Positions 18,925-26,444 of a stretch of DNA of 64,000 nucleotides are shown here, in pieces; the first letter of the stretch is position 1; each line of letters starts with the position of its first letter. A program made the position numbers and the translations under genes. This DNA is from Actinocrinis sp035605935 (GTDB lineage Bacteria; Actinomycetota; Actinomycetes; Streptomycetales; Catenulisporaceae), in the NCBI RefSeq assembly GCF_035605935.1, contig NZ_DATNGK010000233.1:1-64000 (forward strand). The letters run 5' to 3'. Under the pieces are notes generated by a model. It saw only the letters and a program-made list of their open reading frames with translations. It had not been told where the DNA came from and made no database searches.

Positions 18925-20043
18925 TCAGTGCAGCAGGTTGAGCGTGTTCGCCGCGTCGTCCACGAAGTAGACGTCGTCGTTGTGAACTGTGGCGAGGCCG
19001 AATAGCGCCCCGGCGCCGGCCGGGTCGCCGGAGGAGTCAAGCTGCACGGTCTGCACCTGGTTGCCGGATGGCGTCGTGGCCACCAGGAAACCGTCGCCGG
19101 CGTTCACGGTCAGGATGTCGCCGCTGTTCGCGACCGCGAGCCCGAGTGGCGTGTTGAGCGCGCCGCCCCGGGTGACGGTCCGTCCGGTGCCCGCGCTGTC
19201 CGCACGCCACGGCGCGTTCGGGATCGCGGCGATCCGGTTGCCGACGCTGTCCGCGACGTAAAGGGTGCCGTTGGCGGCCAGACCGACGCCGGTCGGCCCG
19301 ACCACCAGCGCGGCCGGGTCCGTGCGCTCGCCGAATCCGGACCCGATGACGGTGTGCGAGACCAGCCGCGGCGCGTGACCGGCCGGGATCGCCAGCCCGA
19401 GCCGCAGCACGGTGCCACGCTGCACGGTCGCGCCGTTCGCCGCCACGGTGCCGTTGAGCACGTTGCTGACGAAGAGCTCTGCGAAAGAGCCGAAGTCGAG
19501 CGCGGTCATGTCCCACGGACCGTTGATGCCGTGCCCGGACAGCGTCTCGCGTACGGCGCCGTGCGAGTCGAGCACCAGCAGGCAGCCGGCTTGCGCGGTG
19601 GCGCCGCTGCCGTCGGCGGTCGGCAGCGAGCCGACGATGACCCAGCCGGACCGCAGCGCCACCAGGGCGGTGGTCAGGCCGATGCCGCCGGGGCAGGCTC
19701 CTGGCAGGTGCGCCGCGTTGATCGTGGCGAAGGTGCTGACGTGGCCGTTCGGCCAGACCTGCACGATGGTGGTGCCGGTGCCTTGCAGGTTCGAGGCCGC
19801 GTTGAAGTTGCTGACCAGCACGTTGCCCTCGTGCAGGGCGCCGGCTGATTCGGGGACTACGGCCACGCCGTACGGGTTGACATCGCCATTGGCTGGGACG
19901 GTGGACGCGATCTGGGTGATGTTCGTGTCGACCGGGGTGGTGCGCGCGGACGCGGGAGCCATGCTGGCCGCGAACGTGAGAGCGGTGCCGGTGAGTACAG
20001 TGGCGGCGAGTTGGGCAGGGTGCAGCGTTCGTCGTCGTGCCAT
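18925..20043 (-). CDS. Secreted NHL/beta-propeller-like protein
   Basis: 372 residues: a signal peptide (about 1-35, ending in APASARTT) and then repeated blades of the NHL/SMP-30-like propeller kind: NPYGVAVVPES, GPWDMTALDFG, GPTGVGLAANGTLYVADSVGNRIAAIP, TPLGLAVANSGDILTVNAGDG, GALFGLATVHNDDVYFVDDAANTLNLL. About six blades can be counted. Catalytic residues are not evident and the role is unknown; it may bind a ligand or act as a lactonase-like enzyme. The start at 20043 has AAGGAG five bases upstream; a longer frame to 20211 has no such site and would bury the signal peptide. Confidence 0.75.
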   Translation of the reverse strand: MARRRTLHPAQLAATVLTGTALTFAASMAPASARTTPVDTNITQIASTVPANGDVNPYGVAVVPESAGALHEGNVLVSNFNAASNLQGTGTTIVQVWPNGHVSTFATINAAHLPGACPGGIGLTTALVALRSGWVIVGSLPTADGSGATAQAGCLLVLDSHGAVRETLSGHGINGPWDMTALDFGSFAELFVSNVLNGTVAANGATVQRGTVLRLGLAIPAGHAPRLVSHTVIGSGFGERTDPAALVVGPTGVGLAANGTLYVADSVGNRIAAIPNAPWRADSAGTGRTVTRGGALNTPLGLAVANSGDILTVNAGDGFLVATTPSGNQVQTVQLDSSGDPAGAGALFGLATVHNDDVYFVDDAANTLNLLH

Positions 20044-20222
20044 GAGTGCTCTCCTTGGACAGAAGACGCTGTCGTTGGCGGTGATCCGCTGACGAATGGG
20101 TGGCGTGCCCGAACCGGTTCGCGCTGTGCGTGACGCAACGGGAACGGATCCTCGCGGATACCGGTTCATCCGCCGGACGCCACCCGGGTGACGGCGTTCG
20201 CGCCTTGGCATAGCGTTGAGTT

Positions 20223-20789
20223 ATGGCGAAGCCCACGTTGCAGATCATCGTCGGCAGCACCCGCCCCGGCCGGGTCGGAAAGCCGGTCGCCGACTGGTTT
20301 CACGAGCACGCGGCCAAGCACGCCGGCTTCGAGGCCGAGCTGATCGACCTCGCCGAGGTGAACCTGCCGCTGCTCGACGAGCCGAGGCACCCCAGATTCG
20401 CCGAATACGAGCACGAACATACCAAGGCGTGGAGCCGGCGGATCAGCGCCGGGGACGCGTACGTCTTCGTCGTGCCCGAATACAACCACGGCTACAACGC
20501 GGCGACCAAGAACGCGATCGACTATCTCAACCATGAGTGGACTGACAAACCGGTCGGCTTCGTCAGCTACGGCGGCATCGCGGCCGGCACCCGCGCGGTC
20601 GAGATGCTGATCCAGGTCGTCTCGGTACTCGGCATGATCCCGATGCCGATCCAGGTCAACATCCCGCTGATCGCCGAGCGGATGACCGCCGACCACCGGT
20701 TCACGGCCAACGAGGTGCTCGACAACAGCGCCGTGGCCATGCTCGACCAACTGGCCCGCTGGACGCACCGGCTGGGTTCCAGCCGATGA
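20223..20789 (+). CDS. NAD(P)H-dependent FMN reductase (flavodoxin-like)
   Basis: 188-residue flavoprotein of the NADPH-dependent FMN reductase family. FMN-phosphate loop GSTRPGR near the N-terminus, second flavin segment VVPEYNHGYNAATKNAIDYL, and the GGIAAGTRA turn are all present. It likely reduces FMN, quinones or azo/nitro compounds with NAD(P)H in the cytosol. Its stop overlaps the next ORF (ATGA), so it is co-transcribed with the SRPBCC gene, perhaps as a small detoxification or redox pair. Confidence 0.92.
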   Translation: MAKPTLQIIVGSTRPGRVGKPVADWFHEHAAKHAGFEAELIDLAEVNLPLLDEPRHPRFAEYEHEHTKAWSRRISAGDAYVFVVPEYNHGYNAATKNAIDYLNHEWTDKPVGFVSYGGIAAGTRAVEMLIQVVSVLGMIPMPIQVNIPLIAERMTADHRFTANEVLDNSAVAMLDQLARWTHRLGSSR

Positions 20790-20806
20790 AGAAGAAGGGA
20801 ACCGCC

Positions 20807-21238
20807 ATGCCACACGAGGAGCACACCGTCACCGTGGACCGGCCGATCGGGCAGGTCTTCGCTTACCTCTCCGACGAGGAGAACGACCCCGCCTGGCGCT
20901 CGGGCATCGTCGAGATCAAGCGCGTCTCGCCGGAGGGTGGGGAGGGCGCGACGATCCGCCAGGTGCTGCGCGGCCCCGGCGGGATGAAGATGCGCGGCGA
21001 CTACCGCATCACCGCCTATCAGCCGCCGAACCGCTACGAGTTCCAGGTGATCGCCGGACCGGCGCGCCCGGCCGGCCGCTTCGCCCTGGCCGAGGACGGA
21101 CCGGACCGCACGACCGTCACCTTTAGCCTCGACCTTGAGCCGAAGGGCATGGCGCGGCTGATGGCCGGCCAGATCACCAAGCAGATGCGGGCCGAGGTCG
21201 GCGCGCTGGACAAGCTGAAGCAGAACCTGGAGGCGTAG
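20807..21238 (+). CDS. SRPBCC (START-like) ligand-binding family protein
   Basis: 143-residue protein with the SRPBCC/polyketide-cyclase-like fold: EEHTVTVDRPIGQVFAYLSD at the start, DPAWRSGIVEIKRVSPE, YRITAYQPPNRYEFQVIAGP, and the long C-terminal helix that lines the pocket. It would bind a hydrophobic small molecule; no catalytic residues can be assigned. I prefer ATG 20807 (GAAGGGA before it) to the overlapping ATG at 20786, which would add MKKKGTA. It is coupled to the FMN reductase upstream. Confidence 0.85.
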   Translation: MPHEEHTVTVDRPIGQVFAYLSDEENDPAWRSGIVEIKRVSPEGGEGATIRQVLRGPGGMKMRGDYRITAYQPPNRYEFQVIAGPARPAGRFALAEDGPDRTTVTFSLDLEPKGMARLMAGQITKQMRAEVGALDKLKQNLEA

Positions 21239-21305
21239 CGGCGCGGCCTAGGGCCTGTGCCTCATGGCTGCTCGCAGCCCGTGCGAGCGGCGCGGAAAAG
21301 CGGGC

Positions 21306-21343
21306 TTGACCTTGACGCAGCGTCAACCTTCCACGATGGAGGC
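21306..21343 (+). promoter_or_regulatory. MerR-type promoter of the ABC transporter operon
   Basis: A -35 box TTGACC (21306-21311) and a CACGAT -10 (21332-21337) are separated by 20 bp. The over-long spacer contains the perfect dyad TTGACGC-A-GCGTCAA (21312-21326), the arrangement used by MerR activators. The -10 lies only about 7 bases before the ATG at 21344, so the mRNA may be leaderless. Confidence 0.6.
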
Positions 21344-22408
21344 ATGCCACACGAGACAGTAAGTCAGGCGGCGGCGCGAAGCGCGTTGCCGCAGCCCAGA
21401 GCAGCTGCCCTGGGCAGCGCGGGACAGTGCGCGCCCGAGCAGGCGGCCGCGCTCGCGGTGTCCGGTCTGCGCAAGTCCTTCGGCGAGAAGCTGGTGCTGG
21501 ACGGGATCGACCTGTCCGTCGCCGCGGGGAGCGTGTTCGCGCTGCTCGGCCCGAACGGCGCCGGCAAGACGACGGCCGTGCACATTCTCTCCACCCTGAT
21601 TCCGGGCGACGGCGGCCGCGCCTGGGTCGCCGGGCACGACGTTGCCGCCGAACCGGACGCGGTGCGCGCGGTCATCGGCGTGACCGGCCAGTTCTCCGCG
21701 GTCGACGGATTGCTGACCGGCCGGGAGAACCTGATCCTGATGGCCGACCTGCACCGGCTCGGCAAAGCCGAGGGCCGCAGGCGCGCCGACGCGCTGCTTG
21801 GCCGCTTCGACCTGGCCGAGGCGGGCGGCCAGCGGGTGATGACCTACTCGGGCGGGATGAAGCGGCGGCTGGACCTGGCCATGACGCTGATCGGCGCGCC
21901 ACAGGTCATCTTCCTCGACGAGCCGACCACCGGCCTCGACCCGCGCAGCCGCCGCGAGCTGTGGCGGATCATCCGCGAACTGGTGGCCGACGGCGTGACC
22001 ATCTTCCTCACCACGCAGTACCTCGAGGAAGCCGACCAGCTGGCCGACCAGGTCGCGGTGCTGGACCAGGGCCGGATCGTCGCGCACGGCAGCCCGGCCG
22101 AGCTCAAGCGGCGGGTGCCGGGCGGCCATATCAGCCTTCGATTCGCGGACCCCGAGGCCCTGGACCGCGCGGCGGACTGCCTGGACGTATCAGCACGCGA
22201 TGACGAGACGTTCACCATCCAGGTTCCGAGCGACGGCGCAGTGCGTGCCCTGCGATCGGTGCTCGACCGCTTGGACGCGGCGGGCGTCGAGGCCGAGGAG
22301 CTGTCCGTGCACATGCCAGACCTCGACGACGTGTTCCTCGCGCTGACGGGCCGCGGCACCGAAGAAACCCACGAAAACGACAGTGCTGAAGGGACGACGG
22401 CATCATGA
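21344..22408 (+). CDS. ABC transporter ATP-binding protein (daunorubicin-resistance type)
   Basis: 354-residue ATPase of the DrrA/CcmA export group. Walker A GPNGAGKTT, Q-loop TGQFSAVDGLLTGREN, signature YSGGMKRRLDLA, Walker B VIFLDEPTTGLDP and switch LTTQYLEEADQLAD are all intact, followed by the C-terminal domain typical of drug exporters (ELSVHMPDLDDVFLALTG). The N-terminus has about 35 extra residues. The start is ATG 21344; the GGAGG only one base ahead is too close to be a good ribosome site, which fits a leaderless transcript. It overlaps the permease gene by 4 bases (ATGA). Confidence 0.93.
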   Translation: MPHETVSQAAARSALPQPRAAALGSAGQCAPEQAAALAVSGLRKSFGEKLVLDGIDLSVAAGSVFALLGPNGAGKTTAVHILSTLIPGDGGRAWVAGHDVAAEPDAVRAVIGVTGQFSAVDGLLTGRENLILMADLHRLGKAEGRRRADALLGRFDLAEAGGQRVMTYSGGMKRRLDLAMTLIGAPQVIFLDEPTTGLDPRSRRELWRIIRELVADGVTIFLTTQYLEEADQLADQVAVLDQGRIVAHGSPAELKRRVPGGHISLRFADPEALDRAADCLDVSARDDETFTIQVPSDGAVRALRSVLDRLDAAGVEAEELSVHMPDLDDVFLALTGRGTEETHENDSAEGTTAS

Positions 22409-23205
22409 GTAGCCTGACTTACGCGGTGACCGACTCCGCGACGATGCTGCGGCGCACGCTGCGGCACATCCTGCGCTATCCCGCGATGCTCGCCGCGTCG
22501 CTGGGCGTGCCCGTGATCCTGTTGCTGTTCTTCGTCGGGCTGCTCGGTCGCACGCTCGGCGCTGGGCTGACCGCCTCGCACGTCGGGAGCGTCGGGCATG
22601 GCAGCTATATCGACTACGTCGCGCCCGCGATCGTGCTGCTGACGGTGGCTTCGGGCTGCATGGCGACCTCGGTGGCAGTGTGCGTCGACACCACCGAGGG
22701 CATCATCAACCGGTTCCGCACCATGTCGATCTCGCGGTCCTCGCTGCTGACCGGGCATGTGATCGCGAGCGTGATCCAGACCCTGGTCAGCGTCGCGCTG
22801 GTGATCGGGGTCGCGGTGGCGATGGGCTGGCGGCCGAGCGGCGGCGCGCTCGCCTGGCTGGCGGCGGTCGGCCTGATCGTGCTGCTCAGCTTCGCGCTCA
22901 CCTGGCTCGCCGTGGCGATCGGGCTGATCTCCAAGACCCCGGAGTCCTCCAGCAACACGCCGATGCTGATCCAGTTCCTGCCGTTCCTCGGCAGTTCGTT
23001 CGTGCCGGCCGCCTCGATGCCGGCCGGGGTGCGCTGGTTCGCCGAGTACCAGCCGTTCACTGCGCTCAACCAGACCCTGCGCGGCCTGCTCAACGGCGGC
23101 CCGATCGGAAACGACGCGCTGATCTCGATCGCCTGGTGCCTGGGCATCCTCGTGGTCGGATACTGGTGGGCGCGCACGGTATTCCAGCGCGGACGCGTGC
23201 GCTGA
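22405..23205 (+). CDS. ABC-2 type transporter permease (DrrB type)
   Basis: 266-residue membrane partner of the ATPase, with six hydrophobic segments. It shows ABC-2 features: a first helix near VILLLFFVGLLG, the central stretch TVASGCMATSVAVCVDTTEGIINRFRTMSISRSSLL with the coupling segment, and the C-terminal PFTALNQTLRGLLNGGP loop before the last helix. Together they form an exporter, likely for a drug or lipid. Translation is coupled to the ATPase (ATGA). A small A-rich repeat separates it from the merR gene. Confidence 0.92.
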   Translation: MSSLTYAVTDSATMLRRTLRHILRYPAMLAASLGVPVILLLFFVGLLGRTLGAGLTASHVGSVGHGSYIDYVAPAIVLLTVASGCMATSVAVCVDTTEGIINRFRTMSISRSSLLTGHVIASVIQTLVSVALVIGVAVAMGWRPSGGALAWLAAVGLIVLLSFALTWLAVAIGLISKTPESSSNTPMLIQFLPFLGSSFVPAASMPAGVRWFAEYQPFTALNQTLRGLLNGGPIGNDALISIAWCLGILVVGYWWARTVFQRGRVR

Positions 23206-23240
23206 CCGGCTGAAGCAACGGGAAATCCAGCGGGGCTCAG

Positions 23241-23280
23241 CAAAACGGGACAGTAGCCAAACGGGACAGCCAAACGGGGA
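23241..23280 (+). repeat. Three short direct repeats before merR
   Basis: Three near copies of CCAAACGGGACAG (the first is CAAAACGGGACAG) in 40 bp between the permease stop and the merR ribosome site. It could be slippage-born or regulatory; no function is evident. Confidence 0.6.
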
Positions 23281-23299
23281 ATGGAGCCAGGAGCCGACG

Positions 23300-24154
23300 A
23301 TGACCGCGACGCTCACCATCAGCCAGCTCGCCAACTACGTCGGGGTGACCGTGCGCGCGGTGCGCCACTACCACCAGTGCGGCCTACTTCCCGAGCCCGA
23401 GCGTGACTCCTCCGGCTACCGCCGCTACGACGCGCAGGCCGTGATCGACCTGATCCGCATCAAGACCCTGGCCGAGGCCGGTGTGCCGCTGGCCAGGGTG
23501 GAGGAGCTGCTAGCCGCACAGCCGGAGCAGTTCGCCAAGGCCATCGCCGAGATTGATACGGCCCTGGCCGAGCGCGTCCGCGAGCTGAAGCGGCATCGCA
23601 AGCGGATCGCCGAGCTGGCCGGCGGAGAGCGACTCTTCCTGCCGGACGGGGTGGTCGACTTCCTGGACGAACTGCGCGCGATGGGCGTGAGCGAGCGCGG
23701 TGTGCGCACCGAACGAGACGGCTGGATCATGCTCAACGCGCGCATGCCCGAGACTGTGCCGCTTCTCATCGAACACAAGCGGTCGTATGTTGCCGACCCG
23801 GTGTTCCGGCATTTCTGCGTGGCCTATGACCAGGCTTTCGACTGGGATCCTGACGATCCGCGACTGGAGACGCTGGCTGACGAGATGTTGGACTATGTCG
23901 AGCGCCAGGCCCAGCGCGATAGCCAGATCCAGGGCTGGGACTCGTTCATTGAAAATATGGCGGACGACGCGGAGGCACTCGACGGCTCCATGATGATGCA
24001 GATCACCGACGCGTCCCCCGCCTGGCAGCGGCTGAACCGGCTGGCAGTGGAGAAGCTGCAGACGCGGTCCCTGGACAAGCCGACGCACGCCTGGCCGTTC
24101 GAGCAGAGCGGACGGGACCCCGGCGTTGGCCGCGATCGCGTCACAGGGCCATGA
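23300..24154 (+). CDS. MerR family regulator
   Basis: 284-residue regulator. MerR helix-turn-helix at the N-terminus (LTISQLANYVGVTVRAVRHY, then HQCGLLPEPERDSSGYRRYD), the dimer coiled coil (about 75-120, ELKRHRKRIAELAGGE) and a large helical ligand domain of about 150 residues that is not TipAS. AGGAG lies six bases ahead of the ATG. It follows the ABC genes by 94 bp on the same strand, and the ABC promoter has a MerR dyad, so it probably activates export in response to a bound drug. Confidence 0.92.
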   Translation: MTATLTISQLANYVGVTVRAVRHYHQCGLLPEPERDSSGYRRYDAQAVIDLIRIKTLAEAGVPLARVEELLAAQPEQFAKAIAEIDTALAERVRELKRHRKRIAELAGGERLFLPDGVVDFLDELRAMGVSERGVRTERDGWIMLNARMPETVPLLIEHKRSYVADPVFRHFCVAYDQAFDWDPDDPRLETLADEMLDYVERQAQRDSQIQGWDSFIENMADDAEALDGSMMMQITDASPAWQRLNRLAVEKLQTRSLDKPTHAWPFEQSGRDPGVGRDRVTGP

Positions 24155-24161
24155 TGGCGGT

Positions 24162-24515
24162 ATGGCAGATCTGTATCGCGATCGGTGGATCAGCTGCACG
24201 GAAGACGGGATCATCGTGCGCTGGTACTACCTGTGGGGTACCAAAACGATCCCCTACAAGGCGATCCGCTCGGCCAAGCGGGTGCCACTGTCGCTGGCGC
24301 GCGGCAGGGGCCGCGTTTGGGGCACAGCCAATCCGCGCTACTGGGCAAGCCTCGATCCCGGCAGGCCGGGCAAGCAGTACGGGCTCGTGCTCGATCTCGG
24401 CGGGCAGGTGCGGCCGTTCATCACGCCCGACGACGTGTCAGCCGTCGAGCAGATCATCAAGGATCGGGCCGGCCTGGCTGAGATCCCCGTCGCCGATGCC
24501 GGCCCGTTCGTGTAG
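24162..24515 (+). CDS. Small PH-like domain protein, hypothetical
   Basis: 117 residues, soluble. The pattern of short beta strands with aromatic residues (DGIIVRWYYLWGTKTIPYKAI, KQYGLVLDLGGQVRPFITPD) and a C-terminal helix (DDVSAVEQIIKDRAG) looks like a bacterial PH domain (PF10756/bPH type). No function can be assigned. The start at 24162 is chosen by protein shape; a ribosome site is weak (GGCGG), and an upstream in-frame start at 24126 would overlap the end of merR. Confidence 0.6.
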   Translation: MADLYRDRWISCTEDGIIVRWYYLWGTKTIPYKAIRSAKRVPLSLARGRGRVWGTANPRYWASLDPGRPGKQYGLVLDLGGQVRPFITPDDVSAVEQIIKDRAGLAEIPVADAGPFV

Positions 24516-24542
24516 CGCGCCGGGCCGGCCGCGATCAGCTGG

Positions 24543-25232
24543 CTAATGCAGCGTGGAGATCAGCAGCTTGGCGAGGGCCAGTTCCCGCTCGACCTTCAGA
24601 TCGCCGGGGCCGACCTCGATGTAGACGTCGTCCTTGAGCGCCACGACGACCGAGTCGCCCGACTGGGTCAGCGTGAGCGCCAGGTCGCCGACGCCGGAGG
24701 TCGGCGTGACGGTCCAGGCGCAGTCGCCGGTGCACGAGCGCTGTGATCGCGGCATCAACTTGGCCTTGGTGTCACCGAACTCCTGGGCCGCGGACTCGTT
24801 GTTCATCGTGGTCGGGTCGGTGCCGATCACGACGGACACGTCCAGCTGCGCTCCGCCGCTCGGCGTGGTGAACGTGTACCGGCAACTCTCGTAGCCGTGG
24901 AACCCGAGCGCCGACTGGGTGTCAGGCATCGAAGTATTCACCTTGAAGCCCACCGCGGAGCTGATCTGGTCGAGACTCACCTGGCTCGGGCCCGGCGGGA
25001 CGAAACTGCCCTGCGAGCTGACCGAGGTGCATGCCACCGGGAACGGCGTCGCGCTGGACGTCGGGGAGGGCTGGCTCTGGCCGGTGGCGTCGGCAGCCGC
25101 CTCGGAGGGGGTTGCCACCATCGAGACCTGCGTCGCGCCGATGGGGGTTCCGCTGCCGACCGCGCAGCCCGATGCCAGTGAGCAACAGCCGAGGACTGCC
25201 AGCGAAGTGATGAACCGAGTCGTGGTGCGCAC
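24543..25232 (-). CDS. DUF3558-like lipoprotein
   Basis: 229-residue exported lipoprotein. The GTG at 25232 follows GGAGGGC, and the lipobox LASGC lies near residue 22. After a Ser/Pro/Thr-rich spacer comes a domain with four Cys (ACTSVSS, ESCRYTF, SCTGDC) and a VGDLAL-like motif, in the style of DUF3558 lipoproteins of actinobacteria. The role is unknown. The C-terminal helix (LKVERELALAKLLIS) and VGDLAL are the best family marks. It is monocistronic and convergent with the PH-like gene. Confidence 0.75.
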   Translation of the reverse strand: MRTTTRFITSLAVLGCCSLASGCAVGSGTPIGATQVSMVATPSEAAADATGQSQPSPTSSATPFPVACTSVSSQGSFVPPGPSQVSLDQISSAVGFKVNTSMPDTQSALGFHGYESCRYTFTTPSGGAQLDVSVVIGTDPTTMNNESAAQEFGDTKAKLMPRSQRSCTGDCAWTVTPTSGVGDLALTLTQSGDSVVVALKDDVYIEVGPGDLKVERELALAKLLISTLH

Positions 25233-25444
25233 CGTGCGCCCTCCCGTATGCGTTACGTCGTCGAACGGTGTCCGATGCAGTGCGCTCGATGCACTGACAC
25301 CGGAACGGTACGGCCCCGGGGACTGCACCACACGGCGTGAGCGCTCTCAATGCCCGAATGGGCAACGAGCTGCACACGAGTAGGCAAGGCGCGCTTCGGA
25401 GCATGGCGCCCGAATTACGTGCAGTGCGCCGAGCCGAGCTGTTG
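25233..25444. other. Gene-free gap
   Basis: 212 bases between the minus-strand LuxR gene end and the lipoprotein start. It should hold the lipoprotein promoter; a -10-like stretch is not obvious. No hairpin strong enough to call as the LuxR terminator. Confidence 0.4.
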
Positions 25445-25921
25445 TTAGATCCACCCGCTGCGTTGCGCGTGCCAGCCGAGCTGCACCCGGTTCGCCGCGC
25501 CAGCCCGCGACATCATGCCCTTGACGCTGCGCTGCACGGTTCGCCGGCTCACGCTCAGGGTCTCGGCTATCGCGCTCTCGGCCTGGCCCTGCAGCAACAT
25601 CTTCAAGATCTGCGCATCGAACTCGGTGAGCCGCTGTGGGTGCGGCTGCGGATGTGGGTGCGGGTTAGACCGGCAGGCGAGGATCTGGCCTAGCTGCATA
25701 CGATTGCGGGCACCGACTTTCGCCAGCAGTATGCGTACATGCCGCTGTATGGTGCGTTCGCTCACCTGCAACCGTGCGGCGATCGCCTTGTCTGGGACGC
25801 CGTTGAGCAACAGTCGCAGGATCGGCTCGTCGAACGTGTCCGATCGTCGCCGCGGTGACTCGGCTTCGAGACGGGATTGAGCGGCAAACAGCGACGCGGC
25901 TTCGCCCGCAAAATCCTGCAC
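25445..25921 (-). CDS. Orphan regulator with two LuxR-type helix-turn-helix domains
   Basis: About 158 residues consisting of little more than two LuxR DNA-binding domains in tandem. The first (about 28-85) has FDEPILRLLLNGVPDKAIAA, then RLQVSERTIQRHVRILLAKV; the second (about 98-155) has LTEFDAQILKMLLQGQAESA, then TLSVSRRTVQRSVKGMMSRA. A His/Pro linker (NPHPHPQPHPQ) joins them. No receiver, PAS or ligand domain is present. The GTG at 25921 is preceded by GGAGGG, though only 3 bases away; a TTG at 25996 would give 183 residues but falls on the predicted -10. It is divergent from the chitinase gene, 523 bp away. Possibly a pseudo-dimer on one chain. Confidence 0.72.
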   Translation of the reverse strand: MQDFAGEAASLFAAQSRLEAESPRRRSDTFDEPILRLLLNGVPDKAIAARLQVSERTIQRHVRILLAKVGARNRMQLGQILACRSNPHPHPQPHPQRLTEFDAQILKMLLQGQAESAIAETLSVSRRTVQRSVKGMMSRAGAANRVQLGWHAQRSGWI

Positions 25922-25996
25922 GGTCCCTCCGGATGCGTTAACCCACCGCGCCCGAGTTCGCCGCGCCGCGTATGCGGCACCCGTGCGGCATAGCAA

Positions 25997-26026
25997 TACC
26001 TATCAAAGCACTACATAACACTTCAA
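25997..26026 (-). promoter_or_regulatory. Possible promoter of the double-LuxR gene
   Basis: TTGAAG (26021-26026) and TAGGTA (25997-26002) with an 18-bp spacer, in an AT-rich patch that stands out from the surroundings. It would start the transcript about 70 bases before the GTG at 25921. Confidence 0.35.
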
Positions 26027-26193
26027 AAGCTCACTCTGTCGTATATGCGCCACCGGCCTCCAGCCGCGCCGCACCCTAAGACAGTCTCAGCCCCGGCTCA
26101 TCCGCGGACCCGGTGCAGCCCTGGCATTGCCGCGCTGACCTGCGACGTTTATCTTGCTCTCAAGCCCTTGGCGTGTATGCGCCGAGGTCCGGG

Positions 26194-26230
26194 CGGGTTA
26201 GACCATTGACCGACCGACTGGTCTAGTCCA
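26194..26230 (+). promoter_or_regulatory. Two DasR-type (dre) sites upstream of the chitinase
   Basis: TGGTCTAGTCCA (26219-26230) matches the dre consensus TGGTCTAGACCA at 11 of 12 positions. CGGGTTAGACCA (26194-26205) matches at 9. They are 25 bp apart, about 220 bp ahead of the ATG. Chitinase promoters in streptomycetes carry such paired sites, read by the GlcNAc-sensing GntR repressor DasR. Confidence 0.65.
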
Positions 26231-26444
26231 ATCTGGCATCAGCATAAACACCAATCCGGAGTTCGGCGCGCTCCGGCGATAAACAAACCCACACTCCGTA
26301 TTCGCACACCCACGCGAATCGGATATTTCGCGCAAGCGCGCGCACCGGAGGCGCCCGGTACGCCCGCCTCGATCGACCCCGCGGCTCCGCCGCGTCGCGC
26401 CCGCATGCGCGCCGCCGGTGCCGCCCCGTACCGGAGAGGCAGTC

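Larger units (their letters stand above)
25922..26444. other. Divergent regulatory region, LuxR gene to chitinase
   Basis: 523 bases without a gene. It holds an AT-rich promoter patch near 25997-26040 for the left gene, two dre-like sites at 26194-26230 for the right gene and a moderately AT-rich stretch (26231-26300) likely to contain the chitinase promoter. Confidence 0.5.

Noticed and set aside
21338..21342. GGAGG as ribosome site for the ABC ATPase ATG at 21344
   Set aside because: Only one base separates it from the start codon, too close for normal use; a leaderless start fits the -10 position better.
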